Below, piece by piece: positions 38,144-48,772 of a stretch of 64,000 nucleotides of DNA. The translations under genes were made by a program, and so were the position numbers. The notes below the pieces were generated by a model. The model was not told where the DNA came from. It saw nothing but the letters and a program-made list of their open reading frames with translations, and did not search any database. This stretch comes from Nymphaea colorata (taxonomy: Eukaryota; Streptophyta; Magnoliopsida; Nymphaeales; Nymphaeaceae). The first letter of the stretch is position 1; each line of letters opens with the position of its first letter. The stretch spans positions 1,555,001-1,619,000 of the forward strand of contig NC_045142.1 in assembly GCF_008831285.2 (NCBI RefSeq), read 5' to 3'.

Positions 38144-41100
38144 TTACACCATGGATGCAATGGGTGTCCCACCATCGCCGCTATCTTGCCATCTGGAATC
38201 TGCCCTAAATTTGCAGACAGGACACGTGCCTTGTTGTCGTAACCATGGATCAATACAGTTTGTGTGGAACTGCAACGAGTATCCAATATTAGCAGGCTGC
38301 TAATGGCTTATCATGCTCAGAGTTTTTATATCTCAGACATCAATCCCATGCTAGAATGTGTTGCATGTTGTAAAACAATGCAGTTTGGCAACATTTCTGG
38401 AGCTCATACAGCACAACTTTTGTGAAAATAAACAAATAAAGATCTCCCTTCATGGAACTGCATCAGTTACATAATTAACAAAACTAGATAAAGCTATACA
38501 CACTATATGTATATATATATATATATGTACACACACACACACACACATATATATATATGAAATAAAAGATTCGGGAGAGGAGCCTTGAGAGAGAGAAGAA
38601 GAGTTCTCTACATGTGTCTGCATGTTATTACGTGAAGATACTACATGCATTAGCATGGCTAAAGAAGGTTGGAGAAGGGTTTTCTAGGTCATGATTAGTG
38701 TCTGTTTCAGTGTTGATAGCCATCACATCCCTATGTACTCCCAATCAAGAATACCACATTCACTAGGAAGCCATGTAAGCATAGTAATTTGGATGCAGGT
38801 TACTTCAGAGAAGAAATGTTGGATGACACTCAATGCATGATGCAAACGAAGCAATTGCACAAAAAGAAGTTTGTCAGGATCACTGTGATATTTGCCATAG
38901 TTAATATTTTTTTTAAAAAAAAAAGAAACAATAGTGCTTGTTCAAAACGTATCTTGCATCATTCAAGAACAAGGAGACGATCACAATAGAAACTTTAAGA
39001 AATTAATATGACAGCATAGGTGGTGACACTAATGTAAAGCAATATGCAGCTTAAAAACATGCCAAGGCTAAAAAAGAACAATTGCTTCATTGATGTCCAC
39101 TCAAATATCAATACTAAACAACAGGCCTGTTTCAGCAACACAAGCATAAAGAGACTGCAGGTTTTATTTACACAATAATAAAAACATAGGAGTTTCTATT
39201 GGAGCAAAGATAATCGGTAACATAACCTGATGCAAGCATGGCAAGCTACGAATGAGTTCTCCAATGTTGACTTGCTCCAAGCAAATGCTACATGTTAATT
39301 CATCTTGAGTGTCTTTCCCATTTTCTTCTGACTTAGCAGGCTCTTGTTTCTTCTGTTTCATGAAAATGAAAAGGACAAAACTTGGAAATATCATAAATGG
39401 CAAAATATCAAAAAGTGAACCACATTACATTATTAGAAATCAGGACCAAAAGCTGCTTAAATAAAACAGAAAGAGTAACAATTGATAAGTGGAAGCTTAT
39501 CAAAGAATTCAAGTTCCAGAGTTATTACCAACACAATCATGTAAAGATGATGCAAAATCTCACATGCTTCAGAGAATCCAGTTTTCTCAGGGAAAATCTC
39601 AGGAAAACAACTCTATCCAGGACAAACATACCATAAAAAATGAAACCAGCACTAGTACCATTACTAGTATGAACTGCCATCATTATTGCAGTTTTCTGAT
39701 CAAATGCATACATATATAATACCAAAACCATAGGGAGAATTTTGATGAAAAATTTTAAAAAGCAATACTTGATAGTTGATACTAGTTCTGCCAGTGACAA
39801 AAAAACATCCTTATCCCAGATGAGATGGTAATGCCAAGGGAATACCTCTGCTGAACTCCTGGAGGAGGACGAATGTTGCATAAACATACTATCACTGTCA
39901 ACAAAAAGGAAAATTTTCTTCAGAATTTCTTTTTTTGAACATTGAAACTGCTAAAGGATCACATGAAAAACCAGCTCAAATTTGCATGGACACTAAGAAT
40001 GGATAATGTGGTGTCCAGTGATTCTTGCAACATATTCTGAATTTGATGTGACCAGAACACAACTCAAATGTCATTACCCAGCAAGACAAATCTACAGCTC
40101 CTAGCCTTCAAGCCCATGATTGTGATGAAAGTTCCAAAAACAATGAATAATAGTTCCCAATATTCTGGTATCATCTTGCAATTGGTAGAAGAATGAAGCA
40201 TTGTGAGTTCAGACCTGCTCTGCCAAGAGCAGCTCTGCAACACTTTGGGGCAACCAAATGGTGACCCATTATGAAACAGTGATCATTGCAATTTCTAGGA
40301 TGAGTCCTACAATGTGACACCCACATTACAATTCACATGATTCTGCTATAACCCAATCGTACCATGAAGCCAAATAACTAGCCCATATTTGCATCAATTT
40401 CTTTAAAGTCCATAGTCACAAATAACGTCTCGGAGTTTTAAATGGCGAGCTTTTTCTCGGGCATAATACGGCGGGCTTGAAAAATACGGGGAAAAAAAGG
40501 TATTTTTAAAAAAAAATAAAATACAAAAATGAGGAAAAATAAAATAAGTGAGAAAATAATAATACAAACATCAAAAGATAAGTAGATTTGCAACAAATAA
40601 AAAATAGAAAATGAAAAAAAAAACTGTTTGGCATTAAAAAAATGAAAACAAAAGTGAAAAAATGCGAAAAAAGCGTTTTTTTGGTTTTTCATGTTTTTTT
40701 TCTAGTTTTAAATGGCATATCATTTTCTCGCGTTTTTTTTTTCACAGTTTTCGAAAATAATGCATTTTTTGTGACTATGCAGTTTAACTTAAACAACAGA
40801 TACAGCAGTGGTAAATGATGAACACATGAAATTTCGATGAGTTGATAAAATTGAAATTGTGAACCACGAAAATTATCATCCATGAAACAAAATCAGTACA
40901 TAGTAGAAAGAAGTATCAAAATTAGGAAGCAGGAAACATGCCTGTGTGACTCATTTACTGGAGCTCGACGAGATTGACCTTTATATTTGTGAACAGGAAG
41001 AGCATTAATCTCTTCCTCAGTCATCGATGGAGTTCCAGGAGAATTATCTGAATCCAGTGCCCTCAGAGCATCATAATCTGCAAAAAATGAATAAGCCTCA

Positions 41101-41895
41101 TTAACATCCTATGTTAAACAGGAAAATGCACAACACGTCCATGATCAGAAATGAAAGTGAAACACATAAATTCTATAGCATGTTTTATACCTAGATCATC
41201 AAATTCTCGGTCAAGCAGAGCAAGCTGAAGCCTGAGACCCTGTAATCTACCTCTTGTAGCAAAAGACATTGATGGAGGCACATGCAATCGCAACTCGGTG
41301 TGACCAAAAAGACCATTAGCTGTGGCCGCAGCCTGAGCTTGTGCATGAGCTTGAAGCTGTTGGCAAGTTGCATACATCCTAAGGCTTGTCGCCAAAAAGA
41401 AAACAGCCAATCCTATCCAAAGCTACATCCAGATATGAATTAATAAGAACATGCTTGAATTGTTCATAATAATGCCCTAGAACAAATCATATCATAAAAA
41501 GGATACCAGAAAGTTTGGGGACATTTGGTGTGAATTTAGAATCATGAACAGCAACACAACTGCATGACATAGAGAGACGATATTAGGAGAACATGTAAAA
41601 CGAAAACTAGTGAAACTCAGATTGATTGGTCAACCAAGCTAAAAGAGTACCTGTAATAAGGAAAGCCATTGAGTTTGAATTAACCTGCCGCCCTCCATGT
41701 ATACGCTGTAAATTTTTCCATTGGTTATCTCCAAAATCAGTAAATGTGTTCATCTTTTCAACATAAAAACTCACATAATCTCATTATGCAGAAATGGAGT
41801 AATGTAGATAACCATACCACAGAACGTCTTTCTGGTATGAATTCAGAAAAGCCACTTTCTATGTCTGCTCGAGTCCCTCGGAAAACGAAATTCAT
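38144..41895 (-). CDS. SDIR1: SDIR1-type RING-H2 E3 ubiquitin ligase, eight exons
   Basis: Exons (minus): 41895-41818, 41705-41651, 41559-41507, 41422-41191, 41077-40942, 39894-39846, 39352-39227, 38269-38144; phases join cleanly to give 284 aa (Arabidopsis SDIR1 is 273). The N-terminus [16 protein letters not shown], two membrane segments (about 36-75), the block YATCQQLQ...[10 protein letters not shown] and [20 protein letters not shown] are SDIR1 hallmarks. The C-terminal RING-H2 has Cys222, Cys225, Cys240, His242, His245, Cys248, Cys259 and Cys262, with Trp252 for E2 contact. In Arabidopsis SDIR1 is an ER-membrane ligase that promotes abscisic-acid, salt and drought responses; that function is inferred here. 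Intron 5 appears to use a GC donor (cacag/gcatgt), because the nearby GT would bring TGA-TAG into frame. A two-codon upstream ORF overlaps the start codon. Confidence 0.93.
38500..38560. repeat. (TA)(CA)(TA) compound microsatellite in the last SDIR1 intron
   Basis: Alternating TA, CA and TA runs within the intron between SDIR1 exons 7 and 8 (38270-39226). Confidence 0.85.
40412..40778. mobile_element. MULE-like MITE, copy 1 (in SDIR1 intron 5)
   Basis: The element begins atagtcacaaataacg and ends with the inverse, ttttttgtgactat. It is A-rich and matches the copy at 47508-47816 along most of its length in the same orientation. No matching target-site duplication was found here, so its insertion may be old. 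It lies within the intron spliced by the apparent GC donor. Confidence 0.65.
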
Positions 41896-41900
41896 TTCAT
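41892..41900 (-). promoter_or_regulatory. Two-codon upstream ORF overlapping the SDIR1 start
   Basis: The minus-strand sequence ATGAAATGA contains a minimal ORF (Met-Lys-stop). Its TGA overlaps the SDIR1 ATG by two bases. No AG lies between the two start codons, so any transcript whose 5' end is upstream must carry both. Confidence 0.6.
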
Positions 41901-44130
41901 AAGAAATTGGAGTCTTCAAGAGAAGTGAAGTCTGATGCCTCCACAGAAATCCTCACATCCTGTCAATTCAGCAGGGACAGGAAGGCTAGAATAAGAACTC
42001 ACACTAGCATCTTACAGTTGGTAATGTGTTTGTCACACTGTTGAATAAAATTTAGAGTGAATAGCAAAAATATTGAAATCTAATATAGAAAACAACTAAA
42101 TGAATTAAATTAATAGACAATAAGTGAAAAAAAAAATAATGTCTTATTAATTATTTTTCAGAAACATTTCATGCCTTATATATTCCAACAAGGCCCATAT
42201 CAAGATTGCATATTAATTAAATGCTCTGCTACAGAAGTCTAAGTAAGAATTTTAGTGGCCTTGGATCATTTCATTATGTTGACTAACTTCCATATACTTT
42301 ACACTTTAGTTTGGAGTCTTTGGACTGTACCACTATTTCCAATCAATATGGCACAAGATGCTTAAAGAGACTAAATAAACCTCATCAAAAGAGTCATTTT
42401 GCAACCATCCCATTGGCCCAAAACTTTATGCATAACTCCATTGTCCAGTTTCAGGAAAATTGACAGTTTCTAGCATCTTTAAGGTCAAAACCTTTAGACT
42501 CACAACCTTTTCTAAATTTTTGAACTTTGAACATAAGAAAAAACCTGAACAACATGAGCTACTGAGTTGGCAACTAAGCTGACAGCAGTTATTTTTAGTT
42601 GAGAATATACTTTTATAGAAAAAAAATTGATGTACAGAAGCTTCGATAGAAACTAAAGAGAGTACTTGCTCCTCCAACATACAATAAAGTAGGAGCAACA
42701 TCACTCAAACAGGGTTTAAAAATTTAATGTACAAACCATCTATATAAACTAATAAGAAGTAACTTGCTTCTTCCCAAAACAAGCTAGTAGCAGCAGCATC
42801 ACCTAAGTAGGATTTACTTCAGACTGAAGAGAGGTGCAGAATATGAGATGAAGTTAATTTCTTTAGATACATTCGCAGACGGACATACAGACCATGGAAG
42901 AAATCCTTCAGCGGCAATGAGAAACCTTTGCTTAGTGAGTGCTTAGAGTGAGTGCCTTCTAAACAGAACCTAATAATGCACACTCCCAACACCACCATAT
43001 CGTCCCACTAGATAAGGGGACAAAGGCCAACATATTGTTATCTCATTCAGGGGACAGAAAAGTATTCACAAGATGACAATGGTCACACTATTAGACAGAG
43101 CAGTCGATAGAAAGTTAAGCAAGACGGCAATAAGAGAACCACAATATCACAAATTATTAAACAATGAAAGTTTCCAGACAACCCGCCCATTTGAATGACT
43201 GCAGAAATGCCCCCAAACGAACCATGAAGAAGGAAGAAACCAGAATCCCAGCATTGACAGAGTGGCGATAGACTATACGGATTACCAACATCCTAGGACA
43301 CAGAATTCACTAAAAATAGCACTACCCTCATAAACGACCAGACCAAAGGAGCAAGATAAATAATCTCATCTTTTCAATCCGAAACCAAGTGTAAACCGAT
43401 CCCTGCCCGTATTCCCAATAACAAATGGGGCAAAAAATTCCAACCCAAATAAACCCTAAACGAGCATCCTTTTGTGAACTTCCAATTGCCAAGAAACTAA
43501 TTAAAAATCTTTCAAAAGGTGGTAACGAAAAATCCACCAAAAAATGGCAAAGAATTTCTAGAAATCAAAAGCACAACAATAAGGCCAGCACAGTAACCAG
43601 CACTATCTACACGTAACTCCCACAAAAGCTCGAGCCAGTAGCAGATCATCCGCTTCGAACAAACCCAATTTGTACTAAAGTTGAAAAATGCAAGAAGTGG
43701 AAAAGATTACAAGGAAAAGTGAGACACGCCAAGCTTTCTGCTGGTCACGAACACGCGATCCCCGAATCAATCATCGCCAAAGGGCTCACAGCCGACGGAG
43801 TTGCAGAAATTTGAAAGAAAAATGAACATCAGCCAACGCATACATTTGGGGAACGACGATCCTGTCCGAAGATGAAGACGGATCGAGTCAAGACACTGTT
43901 CGTTCTGACGTTTCCACAAAAGCGTCTGAGGTCGCTCCTGCTGCACACCATCCTGACCGGTGAGGTTTCAGTCTCCAGAACACCCCGAGTCCAAAGACGC
44001 ACGCCCGCGCCTGATTGACTAGGCTCGAGCACGACCCTGACTTCTCTTCGATTCATACCAAATGACGCTGTTGATTCGATCTGCTATACATTTAATTTAA
44101 CGGAAATTTTTTTTTCTCTTTTGTTGTTTC
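41896..44130. other. SDIR1 5' flank, probable leader and promoter
   Basis: No separate gene was recognised. A GC-richer patch at about 43740-44055, unlike its AT-rich neighbours, could hold the SDIR1 transcription start and a noncoding first exon, with a leader intron between there and 41900. This is inference from composition only. Confidence 0.35.
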
Positions 44131-44147
44131 TTCAGGTCCGAGCCCGA

Positions 44148-44291
44148 CACAACCCAGACTGATCTAATTTTAATTTAAAAAATTACATAAATAAATGTAA
44201 TATATAATATGATATTCAACACAACCCAGACTGATCTAATTTTAATTTTAAAAATTACATAAATAAATGTAATATATAATACGATATTCAT
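44148..44291. repeat. 72-bp tandem duplication (2 copies)
   Basis: The unit starting cacaacccagactgatcta begins at 44148 and 44220, differing at few positions. It may be part of a small transposon remnant that runs to about 44430, where GGCC-rich sequence occurs. Confidence 0.85.
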
Positions 44292-45099
44292 AATGAAAAA
44301 ATAAAAATATACAAAAAATAATAAATATAATAATATATTATTTACATTATTAGGCTGAGAAGGTCTGGCCTGGGGCCTCATTTTGCGGCTCAGGCTGAGG
44401 CCTGAAAGCCTGTTGGGTGTTGGGTATAGCATTAGTTGGAAATCAACTTTTGAATTGCAAGATGATAAAAAAAATGCATGACATTTTACAAAGAGTCAAT
44501 ATTGATATGCATTGGGCCGTAATTGCCATATTGACTGGTTACTCATAGGAATGTCACTGGACATTGAATGTGCCATTTTCATATCTGATTTATTATTCGA
44601 ATTCTCGAATATAAATGAAGAAAAATCTATATCACATATGAATTCGATTGAAATACACAATTCAAACCTGTATGCATATTACATTCATTGTCACATCTCC
44701 ATCTAAATCCAACTTTTAAATACACAACTGAATATGAAACACAAAATGATGTGTTAAGGGTTGCCTTTCAAAATATATAGATGTTGAAAATAGGATATTT
44801 ATTTGAAACTGAATTTGAATATGAATCTGATTGGAATATTGGATATCTTTTCAAAACCAAATCCCAATTCAATTAAGTGACATTTCTTTTAGATCTAAAT
44901 CAGACTTGATTTCTTCATTGGATGCTAATATTCTTTCATATCCAACATTTTTTAGGCAATTCAATCACATATCTTATCTAAACCCAATCGCATCCCTAAT
45001 TGCATGTGTGATATAAAGGCTCATATAATCTTTTTGAAAAAGCGTCCAATATGTACAACTAGTGATAGCATATAAATAATCGCTTGTGTCCCCACACAC

Positions 45100-45105
45100 A
45101 CACAC

Positions 45106-45136
<31 letters not shown>
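45100..45136. repeat. (CA)n(TA)n microsatellite
   Basis: A short CA run is followed by a TA run. Confidence 0.85.
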
Positions 45137-46449
45137 ATCTGCATCTTATCGGATGGCAAGAAGCAAAATTTTTAAAACTGGCAAGTGTGTTTCCTAATTC
45201 ATATATCTGCATTGCACACTACAAATTTCATGTTTGTTCCCAACTTCTATACAGTGGTAGAGACAAGATTTTTTTTGGCTGATGGGCACTCGAGGCATCA
45301 AATCAAGTCCACCGCATGCAATTTTTAGGTCGTGGCAATGTAATTTTGAGTATTTCTTGTGAAACTTTTGACACCAAGCCCTCATGTACCTCCGCCACAG
45401 CTCCGATCCCAACAAATCCATCCACAATCAGCCAGCAAGGAGCCGGCGTCGGCGCGGCTGGCACCACCTTTACGACATTGCTAAGTTTCCGGCGCTGCCA
45501 TGACTGCAATCACAAGCCAATGGTGAACGGCCGGCAAGCAATGGTTTCACGAGTTAGTAGTGAAATTTATGTTAACTGTGGCTGCAATGGAGTTTCTTTC
45601 CGTGAATTGTGGACCAACGGTGGTCCATAGCGGTCAATTATTAGGTAAAACTGACCTCACGGAGTTGTCCTTGTAACCTATGGTGGCTGGATCTTGCCCA
45701 TGGTTTACGTTTCAAAAAGAGTTTTTTTACCATCAAGATGTTAGGAGAGTTACTCCAAAAAAGCCAAGCCTCTCTCTCTCTTATATTTCTATTTTATCGG
45801 CTCTCTTTCTCTCTCTCCTCATGTCATTGGGGGTCTAAAGCTGCTTTAGAACTTTAATGGAGCGCAGAGCACCTGTCAACTAAGTGTTGCACACCCGCCA
45901 TTTGCAGTCCAAATGAGCAGCACCCATGAGATGACCAAACTTTTATCAGTCCACGAATTCAACTAGCTACATATTAATAATGATCACATCATGCAATGTG
46001 ACCGACTTTTCCAAAGAGATCATCTGCAATACCGGCCGGTTATTCTTTATTATAGACGGCCAGCAATATGAATATATGCCATGCAGTTAGGTTCTTCCAT
46101 CCGAAACAACCAATTGGATTGAGAATAGTTGAATGAGGCCGACTGGGGCTGGAAAATGAAGAGGTACTGATGACCAGATCAGCTCCCGTTTAAGAGTTTG
46201 CAGTATTGGTGCCTACCCATTCAGGTGGTTTATTACTGAGCCAGGTACTAGCTGACACAAACCGCTGAGATTTAAACTGGTTTGGGCCCTCACTCTTGGG
46301 TGGCCATGATTCGGACCCAAGCCCATACTAGGGTAAACCTGCTGGATGTGCAAGTCCTTGAAAGTGGGTCAGATCCAGTACAAGAGTTTTGGCAATGTTG
46401 GCTTTAGCCAATCCATCTTCGGCCTGGCTACGAATACACTTAAGAAGTT

Positions 46450-46605
46450 GTTTGGTAGCAGGGATACTTTGTGAATGTCTCATGAATTTATCTTAAAGAT
46501 TGAGGTAAATTTATGGAATAATAGTTATAGTATTATATGAATCTACCTCCAGTTTTTAGAGTAGTAAATTCACGAGACATTCACAAAGTGTCCCTTCTAC
46601 CAAAC
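46450..46605. mobile_element. hAT-like MITE (about 155 bp)
   Basis: Near-perfect terminal inverted repeats: gtttggtag...actttgtgaatgtctc at the left and gagacattcacaaagtg...ctaccaaac at the right. Relatives occur in both arms of the inverted duplication (51874-52030 and about 60057-60210). No clear target-site duplication was seen. Confidence 0.8.
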
Positions 46606-47507
46606 GAATCCTAAACATCTTGGGCCTGACCTGTTTGCAAACCTAACTCAAAGTGTAAGTAATAGTGGTCTCTGCTACCTCATCAGCGCAATCACAAGCT
46701 GAGTTTTGATGCTTTCACAATTTAAGCTTTTATGGGCTCAAAGTGGGCGAGAGCGGCCAGGATTTACAAGTCTCTAACACAAAATATGGGTCCAAGGCGT
46801 ATAGTGCGCACTCTAAGCTATCAGGTGCTTAACTGATACAGTGCCAAAGCCATATGCGGGCCTGTGCGAGGCAGTTGCCCACACAAGCCTGAAGGTTTTC
46901 AATGAAGAGTGGACCTGAGTCCTGAGTCCTGGGTCCTGCCATAAAAGAGCTGCAGACTATATTGATCTGACCATGTTTCTTCTTGCCAGACCGAATTAGG
47001 CATACCAGTTAGGGCTAGAGGACAGCAATAAACGCACGCATTCAATCTCTTGCAGGCCAACATGCATGTAGATCTGGATACTCATGCTGAAGAATCTAGT
47101 ATTAATTAGAACCAATTACTCGAGTGTTCTTCGTATTGTAAAAATGTTATTATGTTGTTATTAAAAGCAAAAGCACTAGAAATCTAGAACTACCGGGTTC
47201 CAACATTCTAACCTCTCCTTAATCAAATGGTAATTGTGACATTATCCTCTCCAGTTGAGTCCATTGGAAAACTTGAAATCTCTGGTTAAGGGGCACGCCG
47301 GGGCGCACCCGGATCTAGCGGGCACAGGTCATATGGCTGGACCCAGGACCCAAGTCGATTTTCTATTTAGAACCTGCAGGGTCATGTGGATAGTTGCCCA
47401 CATGTAGATATCAAAAATGCAAATGGTTCAAATATACTTGGATGGCCTAGTGGGTAAGAAGAAAATCTAACAGCCATATGTCGGCCATTTAAGAGCTAGG
47501 TAAACAT

Positions 47508-47816
47508 ATAGTTACAAATAATGTTTCGAAGTTTTAAATGGTGAGGTTTTTCTTCGGTATAATACGGTGAGCTTAAAAAATAGAAAAAATACGGTAAATT
47601 TTTAAAAATTTAAAAAAATTAAGAATGAGGAAAAATAAAATAAGTGAAAAACTAATAACACAAACATCAAAAGATAAGTAAATTTGCAACAAATAAAAAA
47701 TAAGAAATGAAAAAAAAACCTAGTTCTCATTAAAAAAATGAAAAAAGTGAAAAAAAACTCGAAAAGCACATTTTTAACGTTTTTTTGTTTTAAATGGTAA
47801 TTAATTTATCGACTAT
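47508..47816. mobile_element. MULE-like MITE, copy 2, with 9-bp target-site duplication
   Basis: The element begins atagttacaaataatg and ends atcgactat. It is flanked on both sides by GGTAAACAT (47499-47507 and 47817-47825). A 9-bp target-site duplication is typical of Mutator-like elements. The interior is A-rich, noncoding and clearly related to the copy in SDIR1 intron 5. Confidence 0.8.
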
Positions 47817-48677
47817 GGTAAACATGATCTTCTACCTCAAGGGGCTTAGTGCAACTAAACAGCAAAGCAGTTCAATTCAAGAGGTTTGAAGCTCATGCGG
47901 CTGTTGTCATGTTCCAGTGTGTTATTCCTTGTGATTGTCCACCAAGAATCTTACATCTTGAGCATGGAATTCTTAGAGCCTTTCAATTTGAAGCTTTTGT
48001 GCTTCCTGTTTTCTCAGCTATAGCACAAAAATCACAGTGATGAAATCTCAGCATCAAAAAAAGAAAAGAAAATAATTTCCTGTCTCCAATTTAAAAGTTG
48101 CAGTTTGTTGGTACATGAAATAATTAGTAGGACGAAGACGAAGGCAGGAACATTATTTTTTGCTTGCAATCTAAATGCTACGACCAGATGGGGTGTACTA
48201 CCAAGTCATAAATAGTTATTGAATGAATTCGCAAACCAAGGCCTACATATCAGAACCCTTTGTACAAACTTACATAAAGATGAATCCTTCTTCCTGCCGA
48301 CTCATTAGATTGGGTCTTTGAATGCTTTGATCATAGTGGTAGTGTTCATAGGAACATAGCAGAAGGAGATCAATTTCAGAAAATTTGTAAAAGGGGCCTC
48401 TGACGGGAAACATTCATTTTGACAGAAATGAGGGAAAAAAATGTTGCGCATCTTAAAGATATAAAACATCTTTTGTTGGTTCAGTTGTGGTTCTTCATGG
48501 TGGGGATTTATGTTATTTTACGTCAAAAATAATATTTTGTGTTGGGGTCTTTGAGAACTTATAGAGCACTCATTTATTAAACATTAAAAGTTTACTGTAG
48601 TTTTGTATCCGTATTTCACACAACTAATTCAAGCTAATTAACTCGTTCTTGAACGTGCCTCATGCACATTGCTGAAG

Positions 48678-48680
<3 letters not shown>

Positions 48681-48770
<90 letters not shown>
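48681..48770. repeat. (TA)n(GA)n microsatellite
   Basis: About 60 bp of TA followed by about 28 bp of GA. Confidence 0.95.

Positions 48771-48772
<2 letters not shown>

Noticed and set aside
45316-45630. 104-aa plus-strand open frame
   Set aside because: No family signature, and a competing frame exists on the other strand; not enough to call a gene.
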